Positions 45,700 through 56,835 of a stretch of 64,000 nt of DNA are shown one piece after another. Below the pieces are notes generated by a model. That model ran no database searches, was not told where the DNA came from, and saw only the letters and a list, made by a program, of their open reading frames with translations. The first letter of the stretch is position 1. The number at the start of each line of letters is the position of its first letter. A program made the translations under genes and the position numbers. This DNA is from Ahaetulla prasina (taxonomy: Eukaryota > Chordata > Lepidosauria > Squamata > Colubridae): NCBI RefSeq assembly GCF_028640845.1, contig NC_080540.1, positions 231,120,794 to 231,184,793 on the forward strand, in the 5' to 3' direction.

Positions 45700-48600
45700 T
45701 TTATTTTTAATTTTTTTTAATTTTTATTTATTTGATTTTTATACCGCCCTTCTCCCGAAGGACTCAGGGTGGTGTACAGGCAAAATAAAACAAACAATAC
45801 AAAGTACAATTTAAAATGCGATTTAAAAAACTTATTTAAATTAGCCTGGAAATTTAAAATTTACCATACATTAAAACCCCATTTAAAATTGATAAAAATT
45901 TGACATTAAAATTCAATTCAAGCCAGCCCCGCGCGGATGAAAAGGTGTGTCTTCAGTTCGCGGCGGAAAGTCCGAAGGTCAGGTATTTGGCGTAAACCCG
46001 GGGGAAGCTCGTTCCAGAGTGTGGGAGCCCCCACAGAGAAGGCCCTTCCCCTGGGGGCCGCCAGCCGACATTGTTTGGCGGACGGCACCCTGAGAAGTCC
46101 CTCTCTGTGAGAGCGTACGGGTCGGTGGGAGGCATGTGGTAACAGCAGGCGGTCCCGTAAGTACCCAGGCCCTAAGCCATGGAGCGCTTTAAAGGTCGTA
46201 ACCAACACCTTAAAGTGCACTCGAAAGGCCACAGGTAGCCAGTGCAGTCTGCGCAGGAGCGGTGTTACATGGGAGCTGCGCGTAGCTCCCTCTATCACCC
46301 GCGCAGCTGCATTCTGGACTAACTGAAGCCTCCGAGTGCACTTCAAGGGGAGCCCCATGTAGAGAGCATTACAATAATCCAAGCGAGAGGTAACGAGCGC
46401 ATGAGTGACTGTGCATAAGGCATCCCGATCAAGGAAGGGGCGCAACTGCCGAACCAGGCGGACCTGGTGGAAGGCCCTCCTGGAGACGGCCGTCAAATGA
46501 TCTTCAAATGACAGCCGATCATCCAGGAGGACACCTAAGTTGCGCACCCTGTCCTTTGGGGCCAGTAACTCGCCTCCAACAGCCAGCCGCGGCTGCAGCT
46601 GACTGAATCGGGATGCCGGCATCCACAGCCACTCCGTCTTGGAGGGATTAAGCTTGAGCCTGTTTCTCCCCATCCAGACCCGTACGGCTTCCAAACACCG
46701 GGACAGCACTTCAACAACTTCATTGGGGTGGCCCGGGGTGGAAAAGTACAGCTGGGTGTCATCAGCGTACTGTTGGTATCTCACCCCGAAGCCACTGATG
46801 ATCTCACCCAACGGCTTCATGTAGATGTTGAACAGCAGGGACGAGAGAATTGACCCCTGCGGGACCCCACAAGTGAGGCACCTCGCGGTCGACCTCTGCC
46901 CCCCTGTCAACACCGTCTGCGACCGGTCGGAGAGATAGGAGGAGAACCACCGATACACGGTGCCTCCCACTCCCAATCCCCCCAACTGGCGCAGCAAGAT
47001 ACCATGGTCGATGGTATCAAAAGCCGCTGAGAGGTCTAATAGGACCAGGGCAGAGGAATAACCCCTGTCCCTAGCCCGCCAGAGATCATCCACCAATGCG
47101 ACCAAAGCTGTCTCCGTGCTGTATCCGGGTCGAAAGCCGGACTGGAACGGGTCTAGATAGACGGCTTCATCCAGGTATTGGGGTAGCTGTCGCGCCACAG
47201 CACTCTCTACAACCTTCGCAATGAAGCGAAGGTTGGAGACTGGACAATAATTACCCAAAATAGCTGGGTCCAGGGAGGGCTTCTTGAGGAGGGGTCTCAC
47301 CACCGCCTCTTTCAAGGCGGCAGGGAAAACCCCTTCCAACAGAGAAGCGTTGATAATCCTCTGGAGCCAGCCTCGTGTCACCTCCTGAGTGGCCAGTACC
47401 AGCCAGGAAGGACACGGGTCCAGTAAACATGTCATGGCGTGAAGCCTCCCCAACAACCTGTCCACGTCCTCGGGAGCCACAGGGTCAAACTCATCCCAAA
47501 CCGGCTCAACAAGACGTGTCTCCTCTCCCTCGCTTGGATCATCCCAATTTTGGTCCAGACTGTCCCGGAGCTGAGCGATTTTATCGTATAGATAACCACT
47601 AAACTCCTCAGCTCGTCCCTGCAAAGGGTCATCCCGCACCTCCTGGTGAAGGAGGGAGCGGGTCACCCGAAACAGGGCGGCCGGGCGGTTATCTGCCGAC
47701 GCAATGAGGGTGGAGGCGTAAGAACGCCTCGCCTCCCTCATTGCCACTAGATAGGTCCTAGAATGGGACCTAACTAGTGTCCGATCAGCTTCAGAACAAC
47801 TGGACCTCCAGGTGCTCTCTAGGCATCTTCTCCGGCGTTTCATCTCCCTCAGCCCCTCGGAGAACCAAGGTGCCGGACGAGATCTACGCTGGGTCAGAGG
47901 CCGCAAAGGCACGACACGGTCCAAGGCCCCAGCCGCGGCCTGTTCCCAGGCCACGACTAGTTCCTCAGTCATGCCGTGGGCCAGATCCTCAGGAAATGGC
48001 CCAAGCTCCATCAGGAACCTCTCGGGGTCCATCAGGCACCTGGGACGGAACCAACATATAGGTTCCGTCTCCCTGCGATGGTGAGTGGCGGTTCGGAAGT
48101 CTAGGCGAAGGAGAAAATGATCGGACCATGACATTGGTTCTGTTACTAAATCATCTAATTCCAGATCATTTAACCACTGTCCAGAGATATAAATCAGATC
48201 CAGCGTGCCTCCCCCCATGTGCGTAGGGCCATCATTTACTCGAATCAAGTCCAAGGCCGTCATGGAAGCCTGGAACTCCCGAGCTGCCGTCGATAACAAG
48301 CCAGCTGATGGAAGGTTGAAATCCCCCATGACTATAAGTCTGGGGGTCTCAACCGCCACAGCGGCAAGTACCTCCAACAGCTCAGGCAGGGCTGTGGTCA
48401 CGCAGCAAGGAGCCAGGTACGCGATCAACAAGCCCAACTGATTCCTATGGCCCCACCGCACATAGAGGGATTCACAGCCGGCAATCTGAGGAACAGTGGC
48501 CTCCCTCGGCTCTAGATCTTCCTTAATAACAACCGCCACCCCCCCACCCCTACCTTGGGCCCTCGGCTGATGAAATGCTCGGAAACCTGGAGGGCACAGC

Positions 48601-49510
48601 TCAACAAGGGGAACCCCCCCCTCTGGACCCAACCAGGTCTCCGTAATGCCCATCAGGTCCGCGGACTCCCCCTGAATAAGATCGCAAATCAGGGGAGCTT
48701 TATTAACCATGGACCGGGCATTACACAACATCAGCCGAAGATCCAAGCTCTGAGGATCATGGCCGCCTTAGGAACGGGTAGGGACTGGGGGGCCGGAGCA
48801 CGTGATTGCTTTCAGACATCGAACACGTGCTCCCAACTCTCGATACGCCCCCCCCTCCGCCATATCTGCCTCTCCCACTTACCGTACAGATCGAACAACT
48901 CTCTAATCCTGGAACAGAGCCCTCCCCCCCTGCCTTCAGACCAGATGAAGTAGTGCCGCGAACAAGCACAGGGGCTGGATCCCTCCCCGACGGGTTCTCT
49001 CCCCAGCCCGTCAAATCCCTCCCCCACCCTCCCTTAAAATTCCCATTAAAACTCCCTTAAAAATCTATTAAAACAATTAATTAAAAACCCTGAGTCTCCT
49101 ATTTTGGCATGCCATCTCGGGGTTCCAAAACCCGTCCTCAAGATGGGCCTCGATAGTGTGGAGGCCAAACCCGAGAGAGGGGAATCTCGCAGGGCAAGAA
49201 GGTCAGCCGCTGTAAATGTCCGCATGATAAGAGTCCGGCGAGCAGACCCATCCTGGACCTGTCAAGATGAAAATTGACACACCAGTAATTCCGGGTGAAA
49301 GACAGACGAGATATAGTTCTTAGGCGGTGGATGAAAAACCGCCATGATTAAGTCAGAGCACCAACCCCTCATATCCCGAGGGGTGGTCTATGGACGAGGG
49401 GAGGGGGAAAAGGATGAAGTCCTACAATAGTCAAGCTAGGATTGTCCAGGACCATCCTCAGTTCACCCAACTGGGGCCAAAGATCTTCCAAAGGTCCCCT
49501 TGCAGCCAGC
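45700..49510 (-). mobile_element. Near-full-length CR1/L2-superfamily LINE
   Basis: 3' end left: TTTA-rich tail and hairpin CCGCCCT...CAGGGTGG at about 45742-45772 with one changed stem base. ORF2 is intact (45918-48746). The sequence 48747-49510 upstream is GC-rich, probably the 5' region; no convincing ORF1 was found, so the 5' end may be truncated. Confidence 0.92.
45918..48746 (-). CDS. LINE ORF2: AP endonuclease and reverse transcriptase, intact
   Basis: 942 codons without a stop. The N-terminal AP-type endonuclease (about 1-220) has LCNARS (N9), TETW (E36), GDFN (141-144), TLDLIY (181-186) and SDH (208-210). Reverse transcriptase (about 480-740) has LLDLSAAFD (569-577), GVPQGS (627-632) and YADD (660-663). 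The C-terminal region has DYCNALY and LHWLPVAF. Codon 1 is TTG; the first ATG is codon 6 (48729-48731), and an in-frame TAA lies 21 bases upstream of codon 1, so 937 residues is the likeliest product. It would nick target DNA and copy its RNA into it. It lies antisense to nothing coding, in sense orientation within the last ALDH1A1 intron. YADDTQLY is typical of L2/L3-like members and unlike chicken CR1 FADD. Confidence 0.93.
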   Translation of the reverse strand: MDLRLMLCNARSMVNKAPLICDLIQGESADLMGITETWLGPEGGVPLVELCPPGFRAFHQPRAQGRGGGVAVVIKEDLEPREATVPQIAGCESLYVRWGHRNQLGLLIAYLAPCCVTTALPELLEVLAAVAVETPRLIVMGDFNLPSAGLLSTAAREFQASMTALDLIRVNDGPTHMGGGTLDLIYISGQWLNDLELDDLVTEPMSWSDHFLLRLDFRTATHHRRETEPICWFRPRCLMDPERFLMELGPFPEDLAHGMTEELVVAWEQAAAGALDRVVPLRPLTQRRSRPAPWFSEGLREMKRRRRCLESTWRSSCSEADRTLVRSHSRTYLVAMREARRSYASTLIASADNRPAALFRVTRSLLHQEVRDDPLQGRAEEFSGYLYDKIAQLRDSLDQNWDDPSEGEETRLVEPVWDEFDPVAPEDVDRLLGRLHAMTCLLDPCPSWLVLATQEVTRGWLQRIINASLLEGVFPAALKEAVVRPLLKKPSLDPAILGNYCPVSNLRFIAKVVESAVARQLPQYLDEAVYLDPFQSGFRPGYSTETALVALVDDLWRARDRGYSSALVLLDLSAAFDTIDHGILLRQLGGLGVGGTVYRWFSSYLSDRSQTVLTGGQRSTARCLTCGVPQGSILSSLLFNIYMKPLGEIISGFGVRYQQYADDTQLYFSTPGHPNEVVEVLSRCLEAVRVWMGRNRLKLNPSKTEWLWMPASRFSQLQPRLAVGGELLAPKDRVRNLGVLLDDRLSFEDHLTAVSRRAFHQVRLVRQLRPFLDRDALCTVTHALVTSRLDYCNALYMGLPLKCTRRLQLVQNAAARVIEGATRSSHVTPLLRRLHWLPVAFRVHFKVLVTTFKALHGLGPGYLRDRLLLPHASHRPVRSHREGLLRVPSAKQCRLAAPRGRAFSVGAPTLWNELPPGLRQIPDLRTFRRELKTHLFIRAGLA

Positions 49511-49848
49511 CCATTTGTGACAAGGAATGGCTGGGAGGGGAGGGGCCGGTGAGGAGCCCCTTGATGTGAGTGATGTCGAGCTGGCCACGCCCACCCAGTC
49601 ACATGACCTCCCCCCAACAAGCCACATCCATAGAACCAGTAGGAGAAATCTTTTAATTTCACCCCTGGCTTCCTTCCTATTTCTTCTTCATAAACACAAT
49701 AGAAGAGTTTAAAACTACATAGTGTGAAGATAAATCTGCAAACAAAAATGTACAGTAACAATCCCATTATTTTAATACAAAGAATCACACAAATGATTTA
49801 TGAATGCTAACATTTCTCTGTGTGTCATAGCCTGGTGGCTATACTTAC

Positions 49849-49923
49849 AGCTCACGTCCATTTCCTGACATTTTGAATCCCCCAAAAGGAGTTTGAGCAG
49901 ACATTGCACTATAGCAGTTAACC
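49849..49923 (-). CDS. ALDH1A1: ALDH1A1 exon 12
   Basis: 75 nt: last base of Trp, then [20 protein letters not shown], then NGRE and two bases of Leu. The acceptor is TTCTTCAG and the donor CT|GTAAGT. By counting, the Ser after NCY falls at human position 458, where human ALDH1A1 has the isozyme-specific Gly. The PFGGFKMSG signature is intact. Confidence 0.95.
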
Positions 49924-50127
49924 CTGAAGAAAAAGAAGAAAAGATAAAGGCAACTTATACAAGGGGTAGAATTCTAAGTAGAATGGCCAGCTTAATTCAG
50001 TCATAAGAGATTGTCCTACATATAGAATTTTTACATTTGTAAAGAAACTCTGGTCCCACTTGTCCCAAGCTACCATTTGTAACTTTTAAAATCCTTACTC
50101 AACATAGCAGTGACTCAGCATGTTTAA

Positions 50128-50370
50128 GGGGCCGTAATAGCTCAGGCTGTTAGAAGACTGTTATTAGAACACAGCAGCCTGCAATTACTGCAGGTTCAAG
50201 CCCGGCCCGAGGTTGACTCAGACTTCCATCCTTTATAAGGTAGGTAAAATGAGGACCCAGATTGTTGGGGGGGCAATAAGTTGACTTTGTAAATATACAA
50301 ATAGAACGAGACTATTGCCTTATACACTGTAAGCCGCCCTGGGTCTTCGGAGAAGGGCGGGGTATAAATG

Positions 50371-50405
<35 letters not shown>

Positions 50406-50408
50406 ATG
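50128..50408 (+). mobile_element. tRNA-headed SINE sharing the LINE 3' hairpin
   Basis: GGGGCCGTAATAGCTCAGGC head, CAGGTTCAAGCCCGGCCCGA, tail GTAAGCCGCCCTGGGTCTTC and AGAAGGGCGGGGTATAAATG then (AAAT)n. Short direct repeat ATGTTT flanks it. Confidence 0.87.
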
Positions 50409-50443
50409 TTTGTTCTAATATTTATGTTACAAAATATCTGTAG

Positions 50444-50691
50444 AGAGTAAGGAAGGTGGACTTGGGGAAATCGTGCAGAGTTGTTGCTTAGGAAAAAGGA
50501 ACTCTTGCCTTCTGGCAGCTCTTCTCATGCATGCATTAGGAATAGGCTCCTCCTGTTCCTCTGCCTCACTACTATCAGTCTCTGGAGGCTCTGGAATCCG
50601 CACCTCACTCCCCGATGGCCCTGGCCTCACCTCAGCCTCATCGCTGTCCGACTCTGTTGCCAGCTCCGCAGGCTGCTGGCGGACCACAACA
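50444..50691 (-). mobile_element. Truncated LTR of the 20043/28635 family
   Basis: - strand starts TGTTGTGGTCCGCC, like TGTTGTGTCTTGCC at 20563. The open frame with acidic and Pro/Ser-rich residues parallels those in the other two LTRs. It lacks the TATA-containing half. Confidence 0.6.
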
Positions 50692-50923
50692 CTTGTGTTT
50701 TTGGGGGTGAAGACTGTCCTAGTGCACCTATGTGCTTATTTGCCAGATATGAGTCTCCAGGCTCATTTCAGCTTCCACAGGCCTCTAAAACATGAACTTT
50801 TATTTTACCAAAACTATGTTTGCAGGATTATATTGGTGATGTGAGAAAGGACCAACTTTGCAGAGGCACTAAAACTGCTGAATTCCCTTCCAAGTACAAT
50901 TTGGCTCAAAGAAGAATACATAC

Positions 50924-51081
50924 CAGACAGTTCCAGCCTGAAGTGCAGCTGCAAATGTCAGTGCTTTATCAATGTCTTTGGTAAATACTGCAGCTGCTAG
51001 ACCATAGCGAGTATTGTTTGCTCTCTTGATAACTTCTTCAATAGTTTTGAATTTCATGATTTGCTGGACAGGCCCAAATAT
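50924..51081 (-). CDS. ALDH1A1: ALDH1A1 exon 11
   Basis: 158 nt beginning [20 protein letters not shown] and ending at ALQAGTV plus two bases of Trp. The acceptor is GACACAG and the donor TG|GTATGT. EIFGPV is the conserved NAD-contact block. [19 protein letters not shown] follows the family closely. Confidence 0.96.
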
Positions 51082-51204
51082 CTGTGTCAATGTAAAGGTA
51101 ACGATAATTATGGAGGTGAAAATCAGGAGGAAAAAAATGAGAAGTTCAGTACGTTATTTAAGATTTTAGATTTGCTCCGAACGTATTTTTTCCTAGTCTA
51201 TACT

Positions 51205-51350
51205 TAGTATTCACTTTGTATATTGGTTTGTCTGATGATGTCTTGTTCATTGTTACTGGATTTTATCTTTTGGCTTTGACATTTTGAACCACCCAGGATT
51301 GTGTTGCACTTGTACAGTGCCTAAGTCTAATAAAAAAATAAATAAATAGG
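51205..51350. mobile_element. Possible LINE 3' end
   Basis: GAACCACCCAGGATTGTGTT, AGTGCCTAAGTCTAATAAAA and an AAAT tail look like a degraded LINE/SINE tail in + orientation. Confidence 0.4.
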
Positions 51351-52130
51351 AAGCACGCATAATGGTGATAAAATGATAATTAAAAAAAAACTTTGGTTAA
51401 AAAAATGATAGAGAAGTTTCGATTGCTGTTACCATCCAATTGCAGCCAAAGTACATAGTTTCTACAGGTTTTAATTTCCTGCTTCCAGTATATAGTTAAT
51501 TTAAATAACTTATATGGCTCTTTCCAACTCCATATACTTGAATCCCCTCCCTCTGACCTAATGATGAATATGGCTATAATAGAAAAATAAAACAGATCCT
51601 TTCTAAACAATGTTTTTTCATTAAGAAAAATAAATTATAATCCTGATCATTTCTCACACATGTTTATAGGGATTTGGGGATTTTAAAATCTTCAGCGCTT
51701 ACTGCAATATGTTTTTCAATCATTCTGCTTGTTTGGGCTGTTGCTAGAAGAAAAGACTTCCATCAGACTCAGATTTTGGGTTCTTATGAAGGCATTAGTT
51801 AAGAATATTGTCCCCCAGTCAAAAACTTTGACCAGAAATTGGAAATTAAAGCCAGAGATATATATGGATATGTTGATTCTGTGGATGAGCCTCAGAGATA
51901 GTTAAAAAAAAAAAAGACAAGGTATCTAAATGAAGCTCTACCCTTATTTTAACAAGGGTGAAAAGAGGTGGGGATTGAGTGATGCAGTTGCCATCTTGAC
52001 CTTTGGTTTTTTTTTAACTCCCCAACCTGCAGAAACATCTCTGAGCCCCCTCCCCGAAAAAAGAACCAATGGTATCACTGGTTCCTCTAAACAGTACCTC
52101 TTTAAGAGGAACCATCCATAGGGCTTCGGA
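51351..52130. other. Intronic DNA, nothing recognised
   Basis: ALDH1A1 intron 10, AT-rich. Confidence 0.6.
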
Positions 52131-52267
52131 CAGTGGTGGGATTCAAGCAATTTAACAACCGGTTCTCTGCCCTAATGATTTCTTCCAACAACCAGTTTGC
52201 CAAACTGCTCAGAAAGGTAACAACCGGTTCTCCCGAAGTGGTGCAAACTGGTTGAATCCCACTACTG
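52131..52267. mobile_element. Non-autonomous hAT element with 8-bp duplication
   Basis: Ends CAGTGGTGGGATTCAA and TTGAATCCCACTACTG. The duplication GCTTCGGA (52123-52130, 52268-52275) is perfect. Confidence 0.94.
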
Positions 52268-52531
52268 GCTTCGGAGCTACTAGCAAGTGACACAAGTTAA
52301 GTTAAAAGTGATTTCTTTTCCCCTCAAGTTCTAAAGTGGCAGTTTCATAACTCAGAGCTTATGCTTTAAAGACACTTCAGGTGGTCATCTAACCCTATCT
52401 TCCTTTGGGCAACATTTCTCACTAAATGAGGCTATTGTAACTGAATAGATCTAAGTCTCTATTGAGCTAGATACCTATTCTCTTTCCTTTAATAAGGAGT
52501 GTGGGGTAGGGAAATCTGGTGCAATATAGAT

Positions 52532-52666
52532 CAGGTGTCTCCAACCTTGGTCCCTTTAAGACTTGTGGACTTCAACTCCCAGAGTCCCTCAGCCAGCAAA
52601 ACTGGCTGAGGAACTCTGGGAGTTGAAGTCCACAAGTCTTAAAGGGACCAAGGTTGGAGACCCCTG
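52532..52666. mobile_element. Palindromic hAT element with 8-bp duplication
   Basis: Ends CAGGTGTCTCCAACC and GGTTGGAGACCCCTG; arms nearly self-complementary. The duplication ATATAGAT (52524-52531, 52667-52674) is perfect. Confidence 0.95.
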
Positions 52667-52674
52667 ATATAGAT

Positions 52675-53052
52675 AGTCCTTGAATTACAACCATAAAATT
52701 TCCTTTACTAAGCGAGATACTTGTTAAGTGAGTTTTGCCCTATTTTATGACCTTTCTTGCCACAGTAGTTAAGTGAATCCCTGCAGTTGTTCAGTTAGTA
52801 ACACAGTTGTTAAGTGAATCTGGCTTCCCCATTGACTTTGCTTGTCAGAAGGTCGCGAAAGGGGATCACGTGACCCAGGGACACTGCCGCCGCCATAAAT
52901 ATGAACCAGTTGCCAAGCATTTGAAATGTTGGGATCACATGACCGTGGGGATGCTGCAAGGGTCGTATGTATGAAGAATGGTCATAAGTCGCTTTTTTCC
53001 ACTTTTTGGGAATGGTTGCTAAATGAATGACTGTACCCTGAGGACTACCTGC
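52675..53052. repeat. About 380-bp inverted-end repeat
   Basis: Starts TAGTCCTTGAATTACAACC and ends CCCTGAGGACTACCTG; abuts the hAT element on its left. Confidence 0.72.
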
Positions 53053-53597
53053 ACCGTGAAACATTTCTAAACTGATCCACAATTGACCATCTAATTCCAC
53101 AGTGAAAATGGGAGAACCTGTGATCATCTTGCAGGAACTCAGCAGGGCAATTTGCTTTCTGCTACTAGATGTTAGTATTTCCCATAGAAACATTCTGCAC
53201 AGTTGACTCTGTGAAATAACTTCTGTTACTCCAGCTTCAGATAAGAATCTTCGGTTTATCCTGGCTGGATCACATTATTCTTTGAAATGAATTAATGGTT
53301 ACAGCGTTGAAGTGCAATGGGAAGGTCATGATTTAACTCAGCTACACATCTCACATGATCTTCATAGTTGTATCTCCATCTATCACACCACCATGGGATG
53401 TGATGCGGTTAACACGGGGATGAGGAGAATCATGCCACTGGCTTCCTTGGATTTAACAGTGAGATAAAAATAGCTTGTGCCCTTTTGAAGCTACTTCTGG
53501 GCAAAATCAGCTGGGATTCTCAGTTTCTCAAAAGAAATTCAGGGGAAAAGAATTCCAAGGTGTCCCCCTTTTCTTTTTTGGAATCACTGGCCTAGGA

Positions 53598-53876
53598 CAC
53601 GGGTGGACAATGTTGGCCCCTTTACATCCCGTGAACTTCAACTCCTAGAATTCCTGAGCCAGCATGGCTGACTTGGGAATTCTGGAAGTTGAAGTTCCCA
53701 GATCTTATAAGGCAGGGGTCTCCAACTTTAGCAACTTTAAGACTTGTGGACTTCAACTCCCAGAATTCCTCAGCCAGCTTTGCTGGCTGAGGAACTCTGG
53801 GAGTTGAAGTCCACAAGTCTTAAAGTTGCTAAGGTTGGAGACCCCTGGTATAAGGCATCATAGATGTCCACATCTG
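53598..53876. mobile_element. Old palindromic hAT copy containing a younger one
   Basis: Outer arms CACGGGTGGACAATG and CATAGATGTCCACATCTG flank the element at 53713-53847. Flanks GCCTAGGA and GTCCAGGA match at 6 of 8. Confidence 0.75.
53713..53847. mobile_element. Palindromic hAT element, nested
   Basis: Ends CAGGGGTCTCCAAC and GGTTGGAGACCCCTG. Flanks TTATAAGG and GTATAAGG match at 7 of 8. Confidence 0.9.
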
Positions 53877-54084
53877 GTCCAGGAAAACACTTCTTGATTG
53901 CTGAAAGCATCTCTTGACACTAGATAACTCTGAATAACTAATTAATTACGATACACAGAATTCAACTCTGGCTGGAAAAAAAAATCTGTTTGCATACCCT
54001 CTAATCCTGCCTGTTTGCTTATTAAAAAAGCATGTTGTGTTTCAGCTACTGGGCCCGAATGCCCAGCATGCTGCATCAACTCAC

Positions 54085-54249
54085 CTCCTCTTTGGCGATG
54101 CGCATGTCATCGGTAACATCAGAGAAAACCGTCGGCTGAATGAAGAAGCCTTTGTCTCCTCCGGGGCCTCCTCCACATTCCAGCTTGGCGCCTTCTTTTT
54201 CCCCACTCTCAATTAGTGCAAGTATTTTATCATACTGCTCCTTATCAAT
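54085..54249 (-). CDS. ALDH1A1: ALDH1A1 exon 10
   Basis: 55 codons from [20 protein letters not shown] to DDMRIAKEE, phase 0 at both ends, acceptor CATCCAG, donor GTGAGT. It contains the Gly-rich [17 protein letters not shown] strand of the catalytic domain. The length equals the human exon. Confidence 0.96.
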
Positions 54250-54914
54250 CTGGATGGAAAATATTGCACTGATAAGTCACTTCCCAGCCACTTCTGGGGC
54301 TTTAGGATTACAAAGCAGGAACAAATGCATATATGGGGGAAATGAAGCAATAATTTGCTATCGAGATGTTGGCTTAAGGCCAGCACTTTTCATGAAGTTC
54401 AGTAATTAGGATTTAAAGAACAGAAGGGTGGTTGTTGTTTTTTTAAAAAAAAGAAAAACCCTATTACGCTACAAGTGTTCTCATGGACTGGATCTTTCTT
54501 AGACTCTTTTCATATTAATTCCTCTCGTATTGTTTTAATTTGGTAGGCTATTTTCTGAAGCACAATGCCTGTGCTTGCACGAGTGTCATTCTCCAGATTT
54601 CTATTTTGTAGAAGTCATAGTAATTTAAAACCCAATTCACAACTGTAGCTATATGAAAGGTTTAACAAGGTATCTCCCTAAGAATTTAACAAGGTTCCAA
54701 GAAAACAATTGCAGTCATTTTGCACATACCTTAACTGGAAGCATTAGGTATTACCCACATTAAAAAAATGCTTAGCTCATTAATCAAGGTGCTTTGCAAA
54801 GCTATATCAGAGAGGATAGTATTTGTTCCTTCCTTACGGGAGGCTTGTTGGAATCGTTGTTAGAGATTTGTTTGCTAGGGGAATTGATTTAGAACAGGTG
54901 ATGTGATTTTAAGC

Positions 54915-55640
54915 TTTATTTATTTATTTATAAAATTTATTGGCTATCCATCTTACCACAGATTAACCCTGGGTACCTGACAGTCACACCTAAGCTAAAA
55001 CATAAAAAGTTAAAAACATACATTAAAACCAAGGACACACAGGGAGGGTAGAGGCGGAGTGTGGTGGGAGGGAGGTGGGATCTGTTATTAACCACATCCA
55101 TTGCATTGATTCCTCTGCTGGGGCTTCAAGCTGATTGGCAGAGCCATGTCTTTAGGCCCTTACGAAAAGATAGGAGGGTGACGGGGGTCAACGTCACATT
55201 GGGGGGGGGGAGATGTTCCAAAGGGCAGGGCCACAGCAGAGAAGGCCCTCCTCCTGGACCCTGCCAACTGGAAAAAGTGCTGACGGGACCCGCAGCATGC
55301 CTTCTCTGCCAACACAACTGGTACAGGCCCATCCCAGTGGGGTTAGACGGCCCCTCAAGTAACCTGGACCCATGCCATGAAGGGCTTTAAAGGTGATCAC
55401 CAACACCTTGAATTGCACCCAGAAGCAGACTGGTAATCAATGCAGCTCACGGACCAGTGGTGTTACCAGGGCCGTTCTTGGAGCCCCCACAACTACTCGC
55501 ACTGCTGCACTCTGCACCAGCTATAGCTTCTGAATGCTCTTCAAGGGTAGCCTCATGTAGAACGCATTATAGTAATCCAGCCGTGAGATGACTAGGGACT
55601 GAATGACTGAGCGTTGTATGAAGGCCTACTTCAACTTATC
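54915..55640 (-). mobile_element. Older CR1/L2 LINE 3' region
   Basis: TTTA tail, TGTTCCAAAGGGCAGGGCCA and GAGAAGGCCCTCCTCCTGG, TTTAAAGGTGATCACCAACA and ATTATAGTAATCCAGCCGTG are diverged forms of the intact LINE. The 3' hairpin differs. Confidence 0.82.
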
Positions 55641-55834
55641 AAGAATGCCAGATAGAAACTGCTGAACAAAACATCTGGAAACTGTTTGACACATGAATAA
55701 TTAAGTATATGGAAAGAAGGCTCAAACTAATGTCACATATTTTTATAATCCACTCCTTGCCCGAGTATCGATCTGAGGAGTTATTTATAAATAACTCTCC
55801 ATAAAGCCACCAGGATTGTAGACCACACTTAACT

Positions 55835-56357
55835 ATAGGTAGTCCTTATGAGCACAGTTGGGACTGGAACCTGTCTTGCTAAGGGATGCAGTGCTTAAAT
55901 GAGTCACACACAACCTTTTTGCCAGAGTTCTAAAGCAAATCAACATGGATGTTAATCAAATCACAGGCTCCTTGGACAAATCCAGCTTCTCCCATTGGCT
56001 TTGTTCATTGGAAGCCACCTGGGAAGGTGCCAATAGGGATCACGTGCCCTGAGATACTGCAACTGACATTAATACATCCTGGTTGCCAAGTACTTGAATT
56101 TTGATCATGTGACCATGGGGACGCTGAAATGGTCATAAGAGTGAGGTTGTAAGTCACTTTTAGTACTATCTTAACTTCAAACGGTCATTAAATGAATGGT
56201 TATAAACAGTGGTGGGATTCAGCCAGTTCGCACCACTTCGGGAGAACCGGTTGTTAACTTTCTGAGCAGTTTAGTGAACTAGTTGCTGGAAGAAATCATT
56301 AGGGAAGAGAACTGGTTGTTAAATTATTTGAATACCACCACTGAGAACTACCTGTGT
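55835..56357. repeat. About 380-bp inverted-end repeat split by a hAT element
   Basis: Starts AGGTAGTCCTTATGAGCAC, runs to 56206, is interrupted at 56207-56343, and ends AGAACTACCTGTG. Confidence 0.7.
56207..56343. mobile_element. hAT element related to 52131
   Basis: Ends CAGTGGTGGGATTCAG and ATACCACCACTG; the body is the reverse-orientation counterpart of 52131-52267. No clear 8-bp duplication. Confidence 0.8.
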
Positions 56358-56544
56358 AGATTCATTTGTTTCATCATGAATTAAATTCCCAGAGTTCTCA
56401 GACTGAATTGGAAGTCAATGTTCCAAGTTCCAAGGGTGCCAGGTTGAGGAAGGCTGTGGCAGTGGCATGAAATTTGCAGTTCCCAATGCTGATCCCAATC
56501 CTGCCTCAATTGCTTCCTTTTCAAGGCACTGTTAGCCACCTGAC

Positions 56545-56835
56545 TCATTTATTTATTTATTTATTTATTTATTTGTTTATTTATTTATTTATTTATTTGA
56601 ATTTATATTGCCGCCTATTCAAACCTGGTGACTCAAGGCGGCTTACAGGAATATAAAAACCTCATATATATAAAACAATAAAACTAATAAAAGAGAATAT
56701 TCAAATAATAAATTAATACAATAATACAATAAGCCCCCACCCCGGTGACAACACATCACACCAGCTGTTTAATGGGTTCCATCCCGCTCTGCATTCCCCA
56801 GGTCCACTGGCAGAACCTATACGGGAGAGTGACAA
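56545..56835 (-). mobile_element. Old CR1/L2 LINE 3' end
   Basis: (TTTA)n at 56548-56600, then TATTGCCGCCTATTC and GACTCAAGGCGGCTTACAGG (a variant 3' hairpin) and CATTCCCCAGGTCCACTGGC. Confidence 0.7.

Larger units (their letters stand above)
45293..49667. mobile_element. hAT element containing the full-length LINE
   Basis: Ends CAGGGGTGAAATCCGACC and TTTTAATTTCACCCCTG. The duplication GCTTCCTT (45285-45292, 49668-49675) is perfect although the ends are 4.4 kb apart. Its own sequence is about 45293-45700 and 49510-49667; the rest is the LINE. Confidence 0.9.

Noticed and set aside
47375..48953. Several + strand open frames of 75-132 codons
   Set aside because: Antisense shadows of the GC-rich LINE ORF2.
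48747..49510. LINE ORF1 in the 85- and 139-codon - strand frames
   Set aside because: No recognised ORF1 motif, and the second frame crosses the LINE/hAT boundary.
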